In this document: positions 7,704-18,800 of the stretch, piece after piece
Numbering within the stretch: position 1 is the first letter of the stretch
Layout: each line of letters starts with the position of its first letter
From: Gemmatimonadota bacterium
GTDB lineage: Bacteria; Gemmatimonadota; Gemmatimonadetes; Gemmatimonadales; GWC2-71-9
DNA length: 64,000 bases
NCBI GenBank assembly: GCA_003222085.1
Contig: QHUK01000014.1
Location: forward strand, 1-64,000
Direction of reading: 5' to 3'
Made by a program: the position numbers and the translations under genes
The notes under the pieces: model-generated
Told to the model about the DNA's origin: nothing
Seen by the model: only the letters and a program-made list of their open reading frames with translations
Database searches by the model: none

Positions 7704-8744
7704 TCAAGCGCCCACCGACGCCGGCTCGGCCACCCGCCGCCCGATCACCTCTGCGATCACGCGGACCTCGCGCATCAGCTGGGCGAACTGGTCGGGGAAC
7801 AGGGTCTGCGCACCGTCCGACAGCGCCTGCTCGGGGTTGGGATGCACTTCGACCATGATGCCGTCCGCCCCGGCGGCGACGGCCGCGCGGGCCATCGGGA
7901 TCACCTTGTCGCGCAGTCCCGTGCCGTGCGACGGATCCGCGATGATCGGCAGGTGCGACAGTTTGTGCACTACGGGGATGGCGGTGAGGTCGAACACGTT
8001 GCGCGTGGCGGTGTCGAACCCGCGGATGCCGCGCTCGCACAGGATCACATCGTGGTTGCCCTCGGCGAGCAGATACTCCGCCGAGAGGAGCAGCTCCTCG
8101 ATGGTGGCGGCCATCCCGCGCTTCAGGAGCACCGCTTTCTTCGCCCGGCCCGCGGCCTTGAGCAGCGAGGAGTTCTGCATGTTGCGGGCGCCGATCTGGA
8201 TGATGTCCGCGACCTCGGCCACGTAACCCACGCCTTCGGGATCCATCGCCTCGGTGCAGATGAGGAGGCCCGTCTCCTCACGTGCCTTCGCGAGCAACTT
8301 GAGCCCCGGCCGTCCCAGCCCCTGGAATGCGTACGGTGACGTGCGCGGCTTCCAGGCGCCGCCACGCAGGATCACGGCTCCGGCCTCCTTCACCTGCCGC
8401 GCCGCATCGATGATCTGCCGCTCGCTCTCGACCGAGCAGGGTCCCGCGATGGTAACGACCTCGGTGCCGCCCACCGCGACGCCGCCCGGGAGCCGCACCA
8501 CGGTGTTCTCGGCCTTCCACTCCCGGCTCACCTGCTTGTACGGCTTGGTGACGTGGATGACGTCCTGGACGCCGGGGAGGCCTTCCAAGCGCGAGGCGTC
8601 GACCCGGCCGTCGTTCCCGACCAGCCCGATGGCCGTGCGCTGCGCCCCCGGCATCGGCCGGGCCTTGTACCCCATCTCCTCGATCACCGCGATGACGCGC
8701 CGGACCTCCGCCTCCGTCGCGCCGTGGCGCATCACGATCAGCAC
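7704..8744 (-). CDS. aroF: 3-deoxy-7-phosphoheptulonate (DAHP) synthase
   Basis: First enzyme of the shikimate pathway, condensing PEP and erythrose-4-phosphate. Residues 1-70 are a ferredoxin-like regulatory domain ([17 protein letters not shown]), as in the Thermotoga-type enzyme. The catalytic barrel shows [45 protein letters not shown] and IADPSHGTG. It is 346 residues, normal for this class. GTG 8744 lies 2 nt after the MBL stop; an ATG four codons later is an alternative. The ACT-like N-domain suggests feedback control by an aromatic end product. Confidence 0.95.
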   Translation of the reverse strand: MLIVMRHGATEAEVRRVIAVIEEMGYKARPMPGAQRTAIGLVGNDGRVDASRLEGLPGVQDVIHVTKPYKQVSREWKAENTVVRLPGGVAVGGTEVVTIAGPCSVESERQIIDAARQVKEAGAVILRGGAWKPRTSPYAFQGLGRPGLKLLAKAREETGLLICTEAMDPEGVGYVAEVADIIQIGARNMQNSSLLKAAGRAKKAVLLKRGMAATIEELLLSAEYLLAEGNHDVILCERGIRGFDTATRNVFDLTAIPVVHKLSHLPIIADPSHGTGLRDKVIPMARAAVAAGADGIMVEVHPNPEQALSDGAQTLFPDQFAQLMREVRVIAEVIGRRVAEPASVGA

Positions 8745-8746
8745 CG

Positions 8747-9514
8747 CTACTTCCCTCCGATGGTGAACCGGTCGCCATCGCGGGCCGCCGTCACCCGTCC
8801 GGTGAACCGCGTCCCCGCCGTCCGCGCCGGGTCCGAAGTTTCAACCGGCGGATAGAAGTGCGTCAAGACGAGCTGCCGCGCCTTGGAGTCCCGGGCCAGC
8901 TCGCCCGCCTGCTCCGGGGTGAGATGGCTGTCGATGGCCATCTCCTTGGGGAGCGAGCACTCCGCGAGCAGCAGGTCGGCACCGGCGGCCCACCGGGCCA
9001 GCTCGCTCGAGGGCCCGGTGTCGCCCGTATAGACCAGCCGTCCCTCGGGCGCGGTGAGCGACAGCGCCACGCTCTCGGGGGTGTGGGGCACCGGGAAGGT
9101 CTCGAGGCTCACCTCGGCATCGAGCGGGAACGGCTCGCCGTTCTGCAGGTCGAGAATGCCGATCGGGAAGCCGGGGTCGAGCAGCCACGACCCATAGCCC
9201 TCGGCGAGCTGCTTCACGAGCCGCACCACCCCGCGGGGGCCGAGGATCACCAGCGACTCGCGGCGCGGCGGCACCGTCGTGTGCTTGAGGGCGAAGACGA
9301 GCATCGGCAGCTCGCCCCAATGGTCCGGGTGGAAGTGCGACAGGATCACGTGGGTGACCTGGTGCCACGGCAGGCCGAATTGGGCGAGGCGGTGCAGCGC
9401 CCCCGCGCCGCAGTCGAGCAGGATCTTGAGGTTCCCCCGGCTCACCCAGTGGCATGCCGACGTCCGGGTGGCCGACGGCGCGACCGTCCCGGTGCCGACC
9501 GTGACCAGGTCCAA
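8747..9514 (-). CDS. MBL-fold hydrolase, RNase Z/BN-like
   Basis: A metallo-beta-lactamase-fold enzyme of 255 residues with the metal site SHFHPDHWG (H60, H62, D64, H65), a later PHTPES histidine, GDTGPS aspartate and THFYPP histidine. The start ([18 protein letters not shown]) resembles RNase Z and the related phosphodiesterase group. Substrate could be tRNA 3' trailer or a cyclic nucleotide; the sequence does not decide. TTG 9514 abuts the smc stop codon directly, with no good alternative start nearby. Confidence 0.82.
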   Translation of the reverse strand: MDLVTVGTGTVAPSATRTSACHWVSRGNLKILLDCGAGALHRLAQFGLPWHQVTHVILSHFHPDHWGELPMLVFALKHTTVPPRRESLVILGPRGVVRLVKQLAEGYGSWLLDPGFPIGILDLQNGEPFPLDAEVSLETFPVPHTPESVALSLTAPEGRLVYTGDTGPSSELARWAAGADLLLAECSLPKEMAIDSHLTPEQAGELARDSKARQLVLTHFYPPVETSDPARTAGTRFTGRVTAARDGDRFTIGGK

Positions 9515-12500
9515 TTAGACCGGCTCCATCTGACCGAGTCGCACGCCGACGATGGTCGAAACGCCGGGCTCCTGCATGGTGACGCCGTACACGGCGTCGG
9601 CGGCCTGCATGGTGCGGGGGTTATGGGTGATGACGATGAACTGCGTCAGGTCCTTGAACTCCGCGAGTAGGCGCACGTAGCGGCCCACGTTGGCGTCGTC
9701 GAGGGGGGCGTCCACTTCGTCGAGCAGGCAGAAGGGGCTCGGCTTGGTGAGGAAGATCGCGAACAAGAGCGACACCGCGACGAGGGTGCGCTCGCCCGAC
9801 GACAGCAGGTGAATCCGCTGCGTGCGCTTGCCGCGCGGCGCCGCGTGGATCTCGATCTCGCTCTCGAGCGGCTCGTCCTCGTTGGCGAGGCGCACGTCAC
9901 ACTCGCCGCCGCCAAACAGCGTCTGGAAGACCGTGCGGAAGTTGTCCCGCACCTTGCCGAACGAGTCGAGGAACATCGCCTTCGCGGTCTGGTCGATCTC
10001 GCGCGCCGCTTGCTGGAGCGACTGGCGCGCGGCCACGAGGTCATTCCGCTGCGTCATCAGGAACTCGAGGCGCTTGACCTCTTCGCCGTGCTCGTCCACT
10101 GCGAGGGCGTTAACGGGTCCGACCGCGTCGATCGCCGCCCGCAATCGCTCGTCCTCCTGGCGCAGCCACTCGAGGTCGCCGGCTACCACGGGTGCCTCGG
10201 CGAGGAGCTGATCGAGGGGCTTGCGCCACTCGGCCTCGACCCGCGCGACGAGCCCGCGTCGGCGGCCCACGATCTCCGTGCGCTCGAGCTCGAGCTTGTG
10301 CTCCTCCGCGCCACGGGCGTCCAACGCCTTGCGCACGTCCTCGAGCGCCGTTTCGGTCTCGGCCACGCGTGCGTCCGCCGCTTCGACCTCTGCCCCCGCC
10401 TCCCCGGCGGCCGCCTCCAGCGCGACGAGCGCGAGGCGGCGCTCCTTGAGCTGGTCCTCCCACTGGGTCCGCTGCGCCGTGAGGGTCGCGGTCTCGTGCT
10501 CGAGCGCGCTCATCTCGTCGGCGAGCGCCGTAGACTGGCGGCGTGCTTCCTCGGCCTCGGCCGCGGCGCGGCCGGCCCGCTCGCGCGCGGCGCCGAGCCG
10601 TGCCTCGACCTGGGCGGCATCCACCTGCCATCGCACCCGCTGCTCCCGCGCCGCCTCCTGCTGCGCCTCGAGGTCGACGAGCCGCGCGCGCTCCCCGCCG
10701 AGGCGCTCGTCGAGGCGCACGCGCTCGACCTCGTGTCGCTCGACATCCGCGTGCAAGGCCGAGAGCCGGGTTTCCACCTCCGCGAAGCGAGTCGACAGCC
10801 GCTCGACCTGCGCGGTCGCCTCGGTTGCCTCGCGCTGCGCGTGGGCGGCGGCGCGCTCGGCGTCGTCCTTTACCGCGCCCGCTTCGAGCTCCTGCTGCCG
10901 AGCGCGCTCGGCCGCTTCCCCCGCGGCGGCACACGCGGCCTCGGCGGCGGCGAGCTCGGCGAGCGTTCGCTCCAGCGTCGTGGCAGCGTCGCCCCCGTTG
11001 ACCTGTGTCTCTCGCACTTCCTGCTCGAGCCCCTCGAGCTCGGCGCGCCGCTCGAGAGGACCCCCGGCCGTGGTCCCGGCCAGGAACACGGCACCGTTAG
11101 CCCGTCGCAGCGCGCGCCCCCCCGTCCGCCCTGCCTCGCCACCGTCGAGGACCTCGTTGCCCGCGAGGAGCGCCCGCACCCACGCGGCCGCCGGGCCGTC
11201 CACGCGCAGGTCGTCGTTCAGGGGATTTCCGTCGGCGGCGAGCCGCGGCCCGGGCACGCTGGGCAGCAGCACCAGGGGCCCGGGCTGCACCTCCTCGTGC
11301 CAGCGGCGGATCGTCTCGACGGCGTTGGCGTCGCGCACCAGCACGGCGTGCAGCCACTCGCCCAAGAGCTGCTCCGCGAGCACCGCGTCGCGCCGGCTGG
11401 TGCGCAAGAAGTCCGACAGCGGCCCGATCACCGCGTCGCCGAACCGCGCCCGCGCTTTGAGCAGCGCTTGGGCCGCCGGTGCGAGCCCCACGCGCTCGCG
11501 CTCGAGCTCGGCGAGCGCGTCGCGCCGCGCCGTCACCTGTGCGAGCGCCGCCTCGGCTTGGCGCCGTGCGGTGCGCTCATGCGTCTCTTGCTCCTTGAGC
11601 TCGGCCACGCGCCGCCGCGCCTGCTCCAATGCGGCTGCCGCCTCGGCCGCGGCGCGAGCGAGGGCCGCCGCCTCCTGCGCCCGCGCGCCCACCTGGGCGG
11701 TCGCCGCCCACTCGGTCTCCGCGCGCCGGGCACGCTCCTGCGACGCGTCCGCGAGCTGCTGCCCCAGCTCGGCCCGCTCCCGCTCGAGCGCCGCCCGCTC
11801 GCCCTCGAGTGCGCGGACCGCCTCCGCCCGCCGCTGCAAGTCCTCCTCGAGCTCGCGCACCGCCGCCCGCTGGGCCAGCAGCCGGTCGCGCCCCTCCTGC
11901 TCCAGCGTGCTCCGCCCTGTCAGCTCCTGCCCGACCGAGGCGAGGTCGCGCTCCGCCGCCTCGCACTCGGCGGTGGCCGCCGCTCGCTCCCGCTCCGCCT
12001 GCAAGGCGCGGGCTTCTTCCTGGTCCCGCCGCCGCCCGGCGGTGGCGCGCCCTTGGCCGGCGTTGTGCAGCCGCTCGGCGGCGAGCGCCAGGTCGCCCTC
12101 CAGCCGCCCCGACTCGAGCTTCGCATCTGCCAGGCGGCGCTCCACCTCGGTGCGACGCGCCTCGGCCGTGTGCCGCGCTAGGACCGCCGCCTCCCGCTCC
12201 CGCTCCGCCGCTTCGAGGCGGGCCCGCTCCTCGGGCAGGGCCGCCGCCAGCTGCTCGGCCTGCTGACCCAGACCGCCGAGCGTCAGATCGAAGTCTTCGA
12301 GCTCGCGGCGCACCAGCGTCAGGGCGATGCCGAAGCGCTCCTCGATCATTTTCCCGTGGCGCTCCGCTTTGCCGCGCTGGCGCGCCAGGCTCCGCACCTG
12401 CGTCTGGACCTCGCTGACCAGGTCCTCGAGCCGGGCGAGATCCGCCGCCGTCTCCTCGAGCCGGCGCTCCGTGCTCGTCTTGCGATCGCGGTACAGCCCG

Positions 12501-13000
12501 ATCCCGGCGGCCTCTTCGAACAGGGCGCGCCGCTCCTCCGCCTTTTCGGAGAGCAGCGCCTCGATCATTCTCGCCTCCATCACCACGGCGGCGTCGGCCC
12601 CCAGGCCGGTGCCGCGCAGCAGGTCCTGGATGTCACGCAGCCGCACCGCCGAGCGATTGAGCAGGTACTCGCTCTGCCCCGAGCGGGAGAGCCGGCGTGT
12701 GACGAGGACTTCCTGATACGCGATCGGGAGGGTTCCATCCGAGTTGTCGAAGACCAGGGAGACCTCCGCCACGTTCACCGGCCGGCGCCCGGTCGAGCCC
12801 TGGAAGATGACGTCTTCCATCTTGCCGCCGCGCAGCAAGCGCGGCGACTGCTCGCCCAGGACCCAGCGGACGGCATCGGAGATGTTGGACTTGCCGCAGC
12901 CGTTCGGCCCTACGATCGCGGTGACTCCCGCTTCGAACGGCAGCTCGACCGCGCCCGCGAACGACTTGAAGCCCGACAACTCGAGTCGGGTCAGCCTCAT
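9515..13000 (-). CDS. smc: Chromosome segregation ATPase SMC
   Basis: SMC of 1161 residues that loads on DNA with ScpA and ScpB and extrudes loops. The track ORF is open to 14521, but the gene starts at ATG 13000 (MRLTRLELSGFKSFAG), overlapping the previous stop by ATGA. The Walker A GPNGCGKS is at 31-38. Two long Ala/Glu/Arg-rich coiled-coil arms flank a hinge near the middle (FGDAVIGPLSDFL... to ...GGRALRRANGAVFLAG). The C-terminal head has the ABC signature LLSSGERT and Walker B FCLLDEVDAPLDD. The signature is SSGER rather than the usual SGGEK. Long antisense ORFs here are shadows. Confidence 0.95.
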   Translation of the reverse strand: MRLTRLELSGFKSFAGAVELPFEAGVTAIVGPNGCGKSNISDAVRWVLGEQSPRLLRGGKMEDVIFQGSTGRRPVNVAEVSLVFDNSDGTLPIAYQEVLVTRRLSRSGQSEYLLNRSAVRLRDIQDLLRGTGLGADAAVVMEARMIEALLSEKAEERRALFEEAAGIGLYRDRKTSTERRLEETAADLARLEDLVSEVQTQVRSLARQRGKAERHGKMIEERFGIALTLVRRELEDFDLTLGGLGQQAEQLAAALPEERARLEAAEREREAAVLARHTAEARRTEVERRLADAKLESGRLEGDLALAAERLHNAGQGRATAGRRRDQEEARALQAERERAAATAECEAAERDLASVGQELTGRSTLEQEGRDRLLAQRAAVRELEEDLQRRAEAVRALEGERAALERERAELGQQLADASQERARRAETEWAATAQVGARAQEAAALARAAAEAAAALEQARRRVAELKEQETHERTARRQAEAALAQVTARRDALAELERERVGLAPAAQALLKARARFGDAVIGPLSDFLRTSRRDAVLAEQLLGEWLHAVLVRDANAVETIRRWHEEVQPGPLVLLPSVPGPRLAADGNPLNDDLRVDGPAAAWVRALLAGNEVLDGGEAGRTGGRALRRANGAVFLAGTTAGGPLERRAELEGLEQEVRETQVNGGDAATTLERTLAELAAAEAACAAAGEAAERARQQELEAGAVKDDAERAAAHAQREATEATAQVERLSTRFAEVETRLSALHADVERHEVERVRLDERLGGERARLVDLEAQQEAAREQRVRWQVDAAQVEARLGAARERAGRAAAEAEEARRQSTALADEMSALEHETATLTAQRTQWEDQLKERRLALVALEAAAGEAGAEVEAADARVAETETALEDVRKALDARGAEEHKLELERTEIVGRRRGLVARVEAEWRKPLDQLLAEAPVVAGDLEWLRQEDERLRAAIDAVGPVNALAVDEHGEEVKRLEFLMTQRNDLVAARQSLQQAAREIDQTAKAMFLDSFGKVRDNFRTVFQTLFGGGECDVRLANEDEPLESEIEIHAAPRGKRTQRIHLLSSGERTLVAVSLLFAIFLTKPSPFCLLDEVDAPLDDANVGRYVRLLAEFKDLTQFIVITHNPRTMQAADAVYGVTMQEPGVSTIVGVRLGQMEPV

Positions 13001-14274
13001 GGAGTGGTCTCCCCCGCGATCCGGGTGACGAGCGTGGCCTGGACGCCGGCCCGTTTGAGCCGCGCTTCGAGGAGGCTGGCTTGCTCGGGCGTCTCGAACG
13101 CGCCCGCCAACAAACGTGATCCCGTGCCCCACGACACGGCTGGAATGCCCCGCGCCCGCAGGCGGCTGGCGGGGGGCGCTCGATCGCTGAGGGAGAAGGA
13201 GTACGGAGCGCGCAGCACATCGCCCTGGCCGCGCGCGGCGAGCCCGTGCTTCCACATCCCGGAGCGGGCGCCGACGGCGGCGTCGCGCGTCGGGAACGCG
13301 CCGGCGAGCACGCGATACCACACCGTGCTGCCCCCTCCCGGATCGTCCAGCGCGATCGGCGTCACGAACGGGGTGACGCCGTCCGCCGCCAGGCGGTCCG
13401 CGAGCGCGAGCGCCTTGTCGAGTCTCGCATAGGCCGCGAGCTGCACGGTCCAGGGGAGCGAATCGACCTGCCGGGCCGGCGCCGCGGCGACCGGTCGTGC
13501 GCGCACCGGGGCGGGGGAGGCGGGGAGCGGCGTGGGCGCCCGGCGGTGCTCGGCCCCGCGTGCGAGCAGCCCCCAGCCGCCCGCCGCGCCCACGGCCAGC
13601 GTCGCGGCCACGAGCGCGGGCCGGGCCAGCCGATGCGAAGGACGCCGCACCGCGGCCGAGACGCGCCCCGGCGGCGGCGCGACCGATCGGGGGTCCGCTT
13701 CGGGCGTCCAGCGCTCGCGCACCACGCCCAGCAACGGAACGCCGCGCTCCATCACCGCCGTGATCCCCTGGCCGATCGACGACTCGGGTTCGTAGCCGTC
13801 GGGCGACAGCACGATCATTCCGTCCGGGACCGCGGAGAGCCGGGCGAGCGCGCCCGCGGAGAGGTACAGGAGCAGCAAGGCGTCCTCGACCCTGAAGCCG
13901 CCCTGCAGCTTCTTCCAACGGGGGTTGGCGAACAGGTCGCCGGCGCGCGCCGTTACGGTGCCCGCGGCGATGAAGAACACGCGGTCGACCTCGTGCGCCG
14001 CCTTGGTGAGCGACACATCGTACTCGAACGCATCCACGATCCCCTCGGTGGGCGTGAGCCCGACCGTTTCGTGCAACGTCGGGTGCTCGAGCCACAGGTC
14101 CACGAGCGCGATCCGCCGGTCGGCGAGCGCCGCGGCCCGAGCCACGTCCCACGCGGCACCCGCAGCCCATTTCAGGTCCCCCGTCGCCGGCACCAGCGCC
14201 ACGAGTGCTTGCCCGGTGACCAGTGACGGCACCAGCGCGTCGAGACGCGAGCGTGGCAAGGGGCGAACCGTCAC
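12997..14274 (-). CDS. MinD/CpsD-like (P-loop-less) membrane protein with SPOR repeats
   Basis: A 425-residue protein. GTG 14274 overlaps the previous stop (GTGA). The N-terminal 190 residues resemble the Soj/MinD/CpsD ATPase fold (ALVALVPATGDLKWAAGAAWDVARAAAL, then RIALVDLWLEHPTLHETVG and MIVLSPDG), but no KGGxGKT P-loop is present, so it probably does not bind ATP. One transmembrane segment follows (ALVAATLAVGAAGGWGLL), then a proline/alanine-rich linker and two SPOR-type repeats (PWTVQLAAYARLDKALALADRL; SRLLAGAFETPEQASLLEARL) that would bind denuded septal peptidoglycan. It is directly coupled to smc, which suggests a link between division site and chromosome. Confidence 0.7.
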   Translation of the reverse strand: MTVRPLPRSRLDALVPSLVTGQALVALVPATGDLKWAAGAAWDVARAAALADRRIALVDLWLEHPTLHETVGLTPTEGIVDAFEYDVSLTKAAHEVDRVFFIAAGTVTARAGDLFANPRWKKLQGGFRVEDALLLLYLSAGALARLSAVPDGMIVLSPDGYEPESSIGQGITAVMERGVPLLGVVRERWTPEADPRSVAPPPGRVSAAVRRPSHRLARPALVAATLAVGAAGGWGLLARGAEHRRAPTPLPASPAPVRARPVAAAPARQVDSLPWTVQLAAYARLDKALALADRLAADGVTPFVTPIALDDPGGGSTVWYRVLAGAFPTRDAAVGARSGMWKHGLAARGQGDVLRAPYSFSLSDRAPPASRLRARGIPAVSWGTGSRLLAGAFETPEQASLLEARLKRAGVQATLVTRIAGETTP

Positions 14275-15743
14275 GGCGTCGGCTGGTAGATCCAGAAGGG
14301 GCGGCCGAGCTTGCGACCGATGCCCTCGGCCTGCGCCCGGGTGGGGTACGGCCCGAGCACCACGCGGTAGCCGTCGTCGGGATTGCGGGGCTGGAGCACC
14401 CGCGCCTCGAGTCCCGCGCGCGTGAGCTGCTGCGCCATCTCCGACGACCAGGCCTCGTTCTGCGATGTCGATACCTGCACGTACATCGGTCCCTCGGGCC
14501 CCGCCGTATCGGAGGCCACACCCTGGTCGGCCGGCGCGCCCGCGTCTCCGAACGCGCCGCGATACGCGCCGCGGGGTCGCCACCCGGTGAGCATCCACAG
14601 GTCCGTACCGCCTCCCTTTACCCGTCCCGTGGCCGCGAGCGAGTCGGGCCGGTACGCGACCACGTCGTCGCCCTGGCGCACCAGCAGCGCGCCGTCCGGG
14701 GCGATGGCCGGCAGATCCGTACGCCACGCGCTCGCCAGCGTCCCGACGAGCCGTTTCACCGGCAGGTCCACGACGAACACGGAGTCCCCAGCAGCCGGCT
14801 TGGCCAGCAACCACCGCCCGAGCGGGTCGAGCCGGATGGTGGCGGCGGGCAGCGGGAGCGCGATGCCGTCGATCTCCTCGCGGTCGTAGCGGTCGATCGC
14901 CGCCAGGCCGGGCTCCGTGCGTCGCGCGACGTAGATCCGGTGGCCCGACGGCGAGAACACCAGCGCGCGCGGGTGATCGGCGAGCGGAACGAAGCCGGCC
15001 TCGCGGCGGCCGAGCGGATCCATGAGGACGACACCTGAGTCGGCGGCCACCCCGACCAGGTCGCCCCAGCGGGTCGCCGCCACGTCGCTGCCGGCCGGCA
15101 GGGGCCGACTGGTGGGCGGTTGATCGGCGGCGGCGGTAATGAGCGCCGGGGGGTCGGCCACGACGAGCCGCTGGTCGGCGGCGCCGAACAGTTGCAGCGG
15201 CACGCCTGGCAGAGGCTGCGGCCAGGCGACCCGCACCCGCCGCGCGAGCGTCACGACCCGGCGCTTCGCGTCCACGGTGTAGAGCGTGCCGTCCGGACCG
15301 AGTGTCGCCTGCTCGATGCCGCTGGCCACGGTGTCGACTCGGGCGCTGCCGAGATCGAGTGCGAGGACGTCACTCTTCGGGCGCGCGACGCTCGTGTCCT
15401 TTTTCGCGTGCGCATCCTTCTTCTTCGCGGTCGTGTCCTTGGTGGCGGTCGTGACGTAGAGGAACTCCGCCTCGGTGTCGAGCCCAATCACCCGGGTGAC
15501 CGGCGGGAGCTTGCCCCGAATCGCGGTGGGCATCTCCACCATGGTGGGGAGGCGATACACCCTGGGGGTGCCCCCTTTCGTCGGGATGCGGATAGCGACC
15601 CCGGCGGTACGAGCGGCGCCCGCGGCTGCTCGGCTAACAGCCTGTTTGGCAGGCGGTTGCGACGATGGTGCGGCGGGCGCCCGGGACCGGCAGCCCCAGA
15701 GCGCCAGGCTGGTGAGGAGGAGGTACGATCCGCAGGTGCGCAA
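14271..15743 (-). CDS. SPOR-domain lipoprotein with beta-propeller-like core
   Basis: A 490-residue exported protein. TTG 15743 gives a signal peptide with a lipobox (LTSLALWGC). The middle has repeats of the form ...LGPDGTLYTVD..., ...FSPSGHRIYVARR..., ...LDPLGRWLLAKP..., which resemble a YVTN/WD40-type propeller. The last 75 residues are a SPOR domain (PMYVQVSTSQNEAWSSEMAQQL ... DGYRVVLGPYPTRAQAEGIG). It is probably an outer-membrane lipoprotein that binds septal peptidoglycan. It is coupled by a GTGA overlap to the second SPOR protein. Confidence 0.78.
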   Translation of the reverse strand: MRTCGSYLLLTSLALWGCRSRAPAAPSSQPPAKQAVSRAAAGAARTAGVAIRIPTKGGTPRVYRLPTMVEMPTAIRGKLPPVTRVIGLDTEAEFLYVTTATKDTTAKKKDAHAKKDTSVARPKSDVLALDLGSARVDTVASGIEQATLGPDGTLYTVDAKRRVVTLARRVRVAWPQPLPGVPLQLFGAADQRLVVADPPALITAAADQPPTSRPLPAGSDVAATRWGDLVGVAADSGVVLMDPLGRREAGFVPLADHPRALVFSPSGHRIYVARRTEPGLAAIDRYDREEIDGIALPLPAATIRLDPLGRWLLAKPAAGDSVFVVDLPVKRLVGTLASAWRTDLPAIAPDGALLVRQGDDVVAYRPDSLAATGRVKGGGTDLWMLTGWRPRGAYRGAFGDAGAPADQGVASDTAGPEGPMYVQVSTSQNEAWSSEMAQQLTRAGLEARVLQPRNPDDGYRVVLGPYPTRAQAEGIGRKLGRPFWIYQPTP

Positions 15744-15806
15744 ATGGCCTCGCCGGACAAGATAGGCAACCGGCGAGGCCAGGACAAGTGGTTTAGGGAT
15801 GCGGAG

Positions 15807-18800
15807 TTAGAACGTTGGGCCGAGGCTCACCGTCCAGTACGGATTGTTGTGCGGCCGGCTCAGGGGCTTGGTGTAGTCGAACCGCAGCACGACGAAACCC
15901 AGGAAGTTCATCCGGATCGAGCCGCCCCAGCTGCGAAGTGGCGCGCGCACGGTCTCGGGATCTTCGGTGCTGGATCGGCTCCACTCGAGCTTGGAGTTCG
16001 AGTCCCAGGCGAGCCCCGCGTCGTAGAAGATGGCGCCTTCGATGGGAGGGAGTCCCACGGGGAGGAATCCAAGCACCAGGCTGCGCGTCAGCGGGAAGCG
16101 CAACTCGGCGTTCACGACGGCGAACCGCGAGCCAATGAGCTGGTCCAGCTCGGGGCAGCCGCTGGTCGCCGCGAGACACTCGTTGTTGATGAGCGAGCCG
16201 GCGGTGTAGCCGCGTATCAAGTTGGTGTTCCCGAGGAACTGGGGGAACAGGTCGCCGTCGCGCCCGAAGCGACCGAAGAACAGCCCGCGCAGGGCGAGCG
16301 TGACAGGTCGGGCAAAGAAGTAGCGCCGCCAGTCGACCAGGCCGGAGGTGAATTTCCACGAGCCGAAGCTGGGAGCGACCTCGAGGCGCCAGCGAGAGCC
16401 GGCGAACGGTCCCACCCACCCGAACAGCGAGTTGTCGTGGACCAGCGCGAGCTGCGGTCCGTAGTAGCTGACGGAGGGGCCGCTCCCCGTCACGGGGTCC
16501 GCGATGCCCAGGACGGCGCCGGAACCCCGATCCAAGAGGTAGTCCTGCCGCAGCGTATCCTGGGTGATGTTGGCAAAGTGCCCGCCGATCTCCACGCGGG
16601 TAAAGCGGCTGAACGGATAGTATCCCTGCGCGAATATGTCGCGGATCACGAACCGCTCGAGCCGCGGCGTGAGGATCACGGTGTTCGGGTCGGACGGGTT
16701 GGATTGAACCTGGGTCGGCAAATAGAAGTACAGCGGATCCTGCGACCCGCCGAACGCCCAGTTCAGGCGGTGCGCCTGATTGATGTAGGCGGCCAGTACC
16801 TGGGCTTCGCTCAGACGACCGTTCACCGAGCCCGAGAACACCATGGTGTGGTTGCCGAGAATGTCCGACAGCGAGATGGCCGTGCCGCCGAAGAACCCGC
16901 GGCCGAAGTTATCCCGCTCGTACCCGATCGTCGGTCGCGCGACGAAGTCCGGGCTGTACCGGGTGTGATAGGGCCTGAAGGTGAACTCGTTCGTGTCCGG
17001 CAGGGCGGGCGACGAGTCGATGAGGGTTTTTATCGACACCTGCCCCGGCGCCGCACCGGTATCGGACGATTGCGTGGTGCCTGACGCCCGGAAGCCGGTG
17101 GGCGAGCGATACACCGACGTGCCGGCGCGGGGCCCCGGGTCGACCGGCGCCGCCGTGGCGGTCGCGACCGCGGCCGGCCCGCCGAGCGCCCGGCGCTGGG
17201 CGGCGAGCAGGGACGTCACGGGGGGCGTGGCCGGTGCCTGGTACGGCTGGCGCTTGAGGGAGCGCGGGTTGTCGACCGCGTACACGTTGTATTCGCCGTC
17301 CTCATAGTAGGCGAACGCGAGCCGGTCGGCTTCGTGCGCCCAGGAGAGGCACGGCGAGAGCGCGGTGATTCCGGAGACTCCCGTGAACACGTCGGTGAGC
17401 TGGTAGATGTTCCCGTCGGACAAGTCGTACAGGAAGATGTTGCTGATCCCGTTGCGATCGGAGACGAACGCCAGTGACCGGCCGTCCGGGGCCCAGGCGG
17501 GATCGATGTTCTTTCCCTGGTCCATGTGGCGGAGCACCTCGATGGAGCCGTTGTCGAGGTGGAGCAGGGCGATCCGCAGGTTGCCGAACTTGAGCGCGTT
17601 GAAGTCGGTCGCGGCTCCGCGGTCGGTCGCGAACGCGATCGTCTTCCCGTCGGCGGACCAGGAGGGCTCGAGATCGGCGTACTTGTCGTTCGTGAGGCGA
17701 CGCAGGTTCGAGCCGTCGGCGTTCACGACGAACAGGTCCGAGAGGCCGCCGTCGTATCCCGTGAACACCAGCTGTTTCCCGTCGGGCGACCACGCCGGCG
17801 TGGTGAGCCCGTTCAGCGGGACGCGGATGCGGCGGACCTCTTCATCCTTCTTCACATCGAGGATCACGAGATCGTCGCGGTCCTTGCGCTTCGCGGCGAT
17901 GGCGAAATAGCGCCCGTCGGGCGAAAACGAGCCGGCCGAGTTGATGAAGCGGAGGCTCTCGTAGTTCGAGTTCAGGGTGGACTTCACGAGCCGCCGCTTG
18001 ACCCGGCCCGTCTCCGCGTCGGCGAGGTAGAGATCGACGAAGAAGGAATTCTTCTCGCTGAAGTACGCGATCTCACGCCCGTCGGGGGACAGGGCGGGGG
18101 CGAGATGCAGCGTGCCTTCGGAGCGCTTCTGGGTGAGCAGCGGCTGGGCGATGCGGCGCGCCCGGTAGTGGTCGGCGAGCTGGGGCAGGTACGTGGTCTG
18201 CACCGCGTCGCGCCACTCGCTCGACAGGTCGTCGAGCGTGATGCCGAGCGCGCGCTTGAAGCCGCCCTCGACGCCGCTCGACACGGACGCCTGGAGGATT
18301 TGCCCGATCGCCTCGTCGCCCCACTTCTCCCCGACGTAGGCCAGCAGCGCGTGCCCGAACCGATAGGGGAAGATCCGCGGGTCGTACGTCATCTCCTCGA
18401 CGGTCGGCAGGTGACCTTCCAGCGAGGCGTCGCGCAGCCACATGGACGTGAGTGGGTCGATCGGGCCGATCGAGAGGTACTCCGCCATGCCCTCCATGAA
18501 CCAGCCGGGGAGGTTGGCGTTGACCAGCGTCTGCACGCCGGCCCCGATGCGGCCGCGACTGATCACGTCGTACTGGAACTGGTGCACCATCTCGTGGCCC
18601 AGCACGTGCTCCAAGTCCGCGTAGGCCCCGGTAAAGGGCAGCACCATGCGATGCTTGAAGAACTCGGTGAAACCGCCGGTTCCCTCGCCGAGGTCTTCGG
18701 TAGTCGTGTTGGTCTGTTGGAAGTCGGATTGCGACGCGTACAAGATGATCGGCTTCCGGCCCTGGAACTGGTGGTGCAGGACGCGGGACAGGCGGGCGTA

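Noticed and set aside
9809-12266. Long plus-strand ORFs (790 and 681 aa) across smc
   Set aside because: They mirror the GC-rich, Ala/Arg/Glu coiled-coil codons of smc on the opposite strand, have Arg/Ser-rich low-complexity translations and no start signals or domains.
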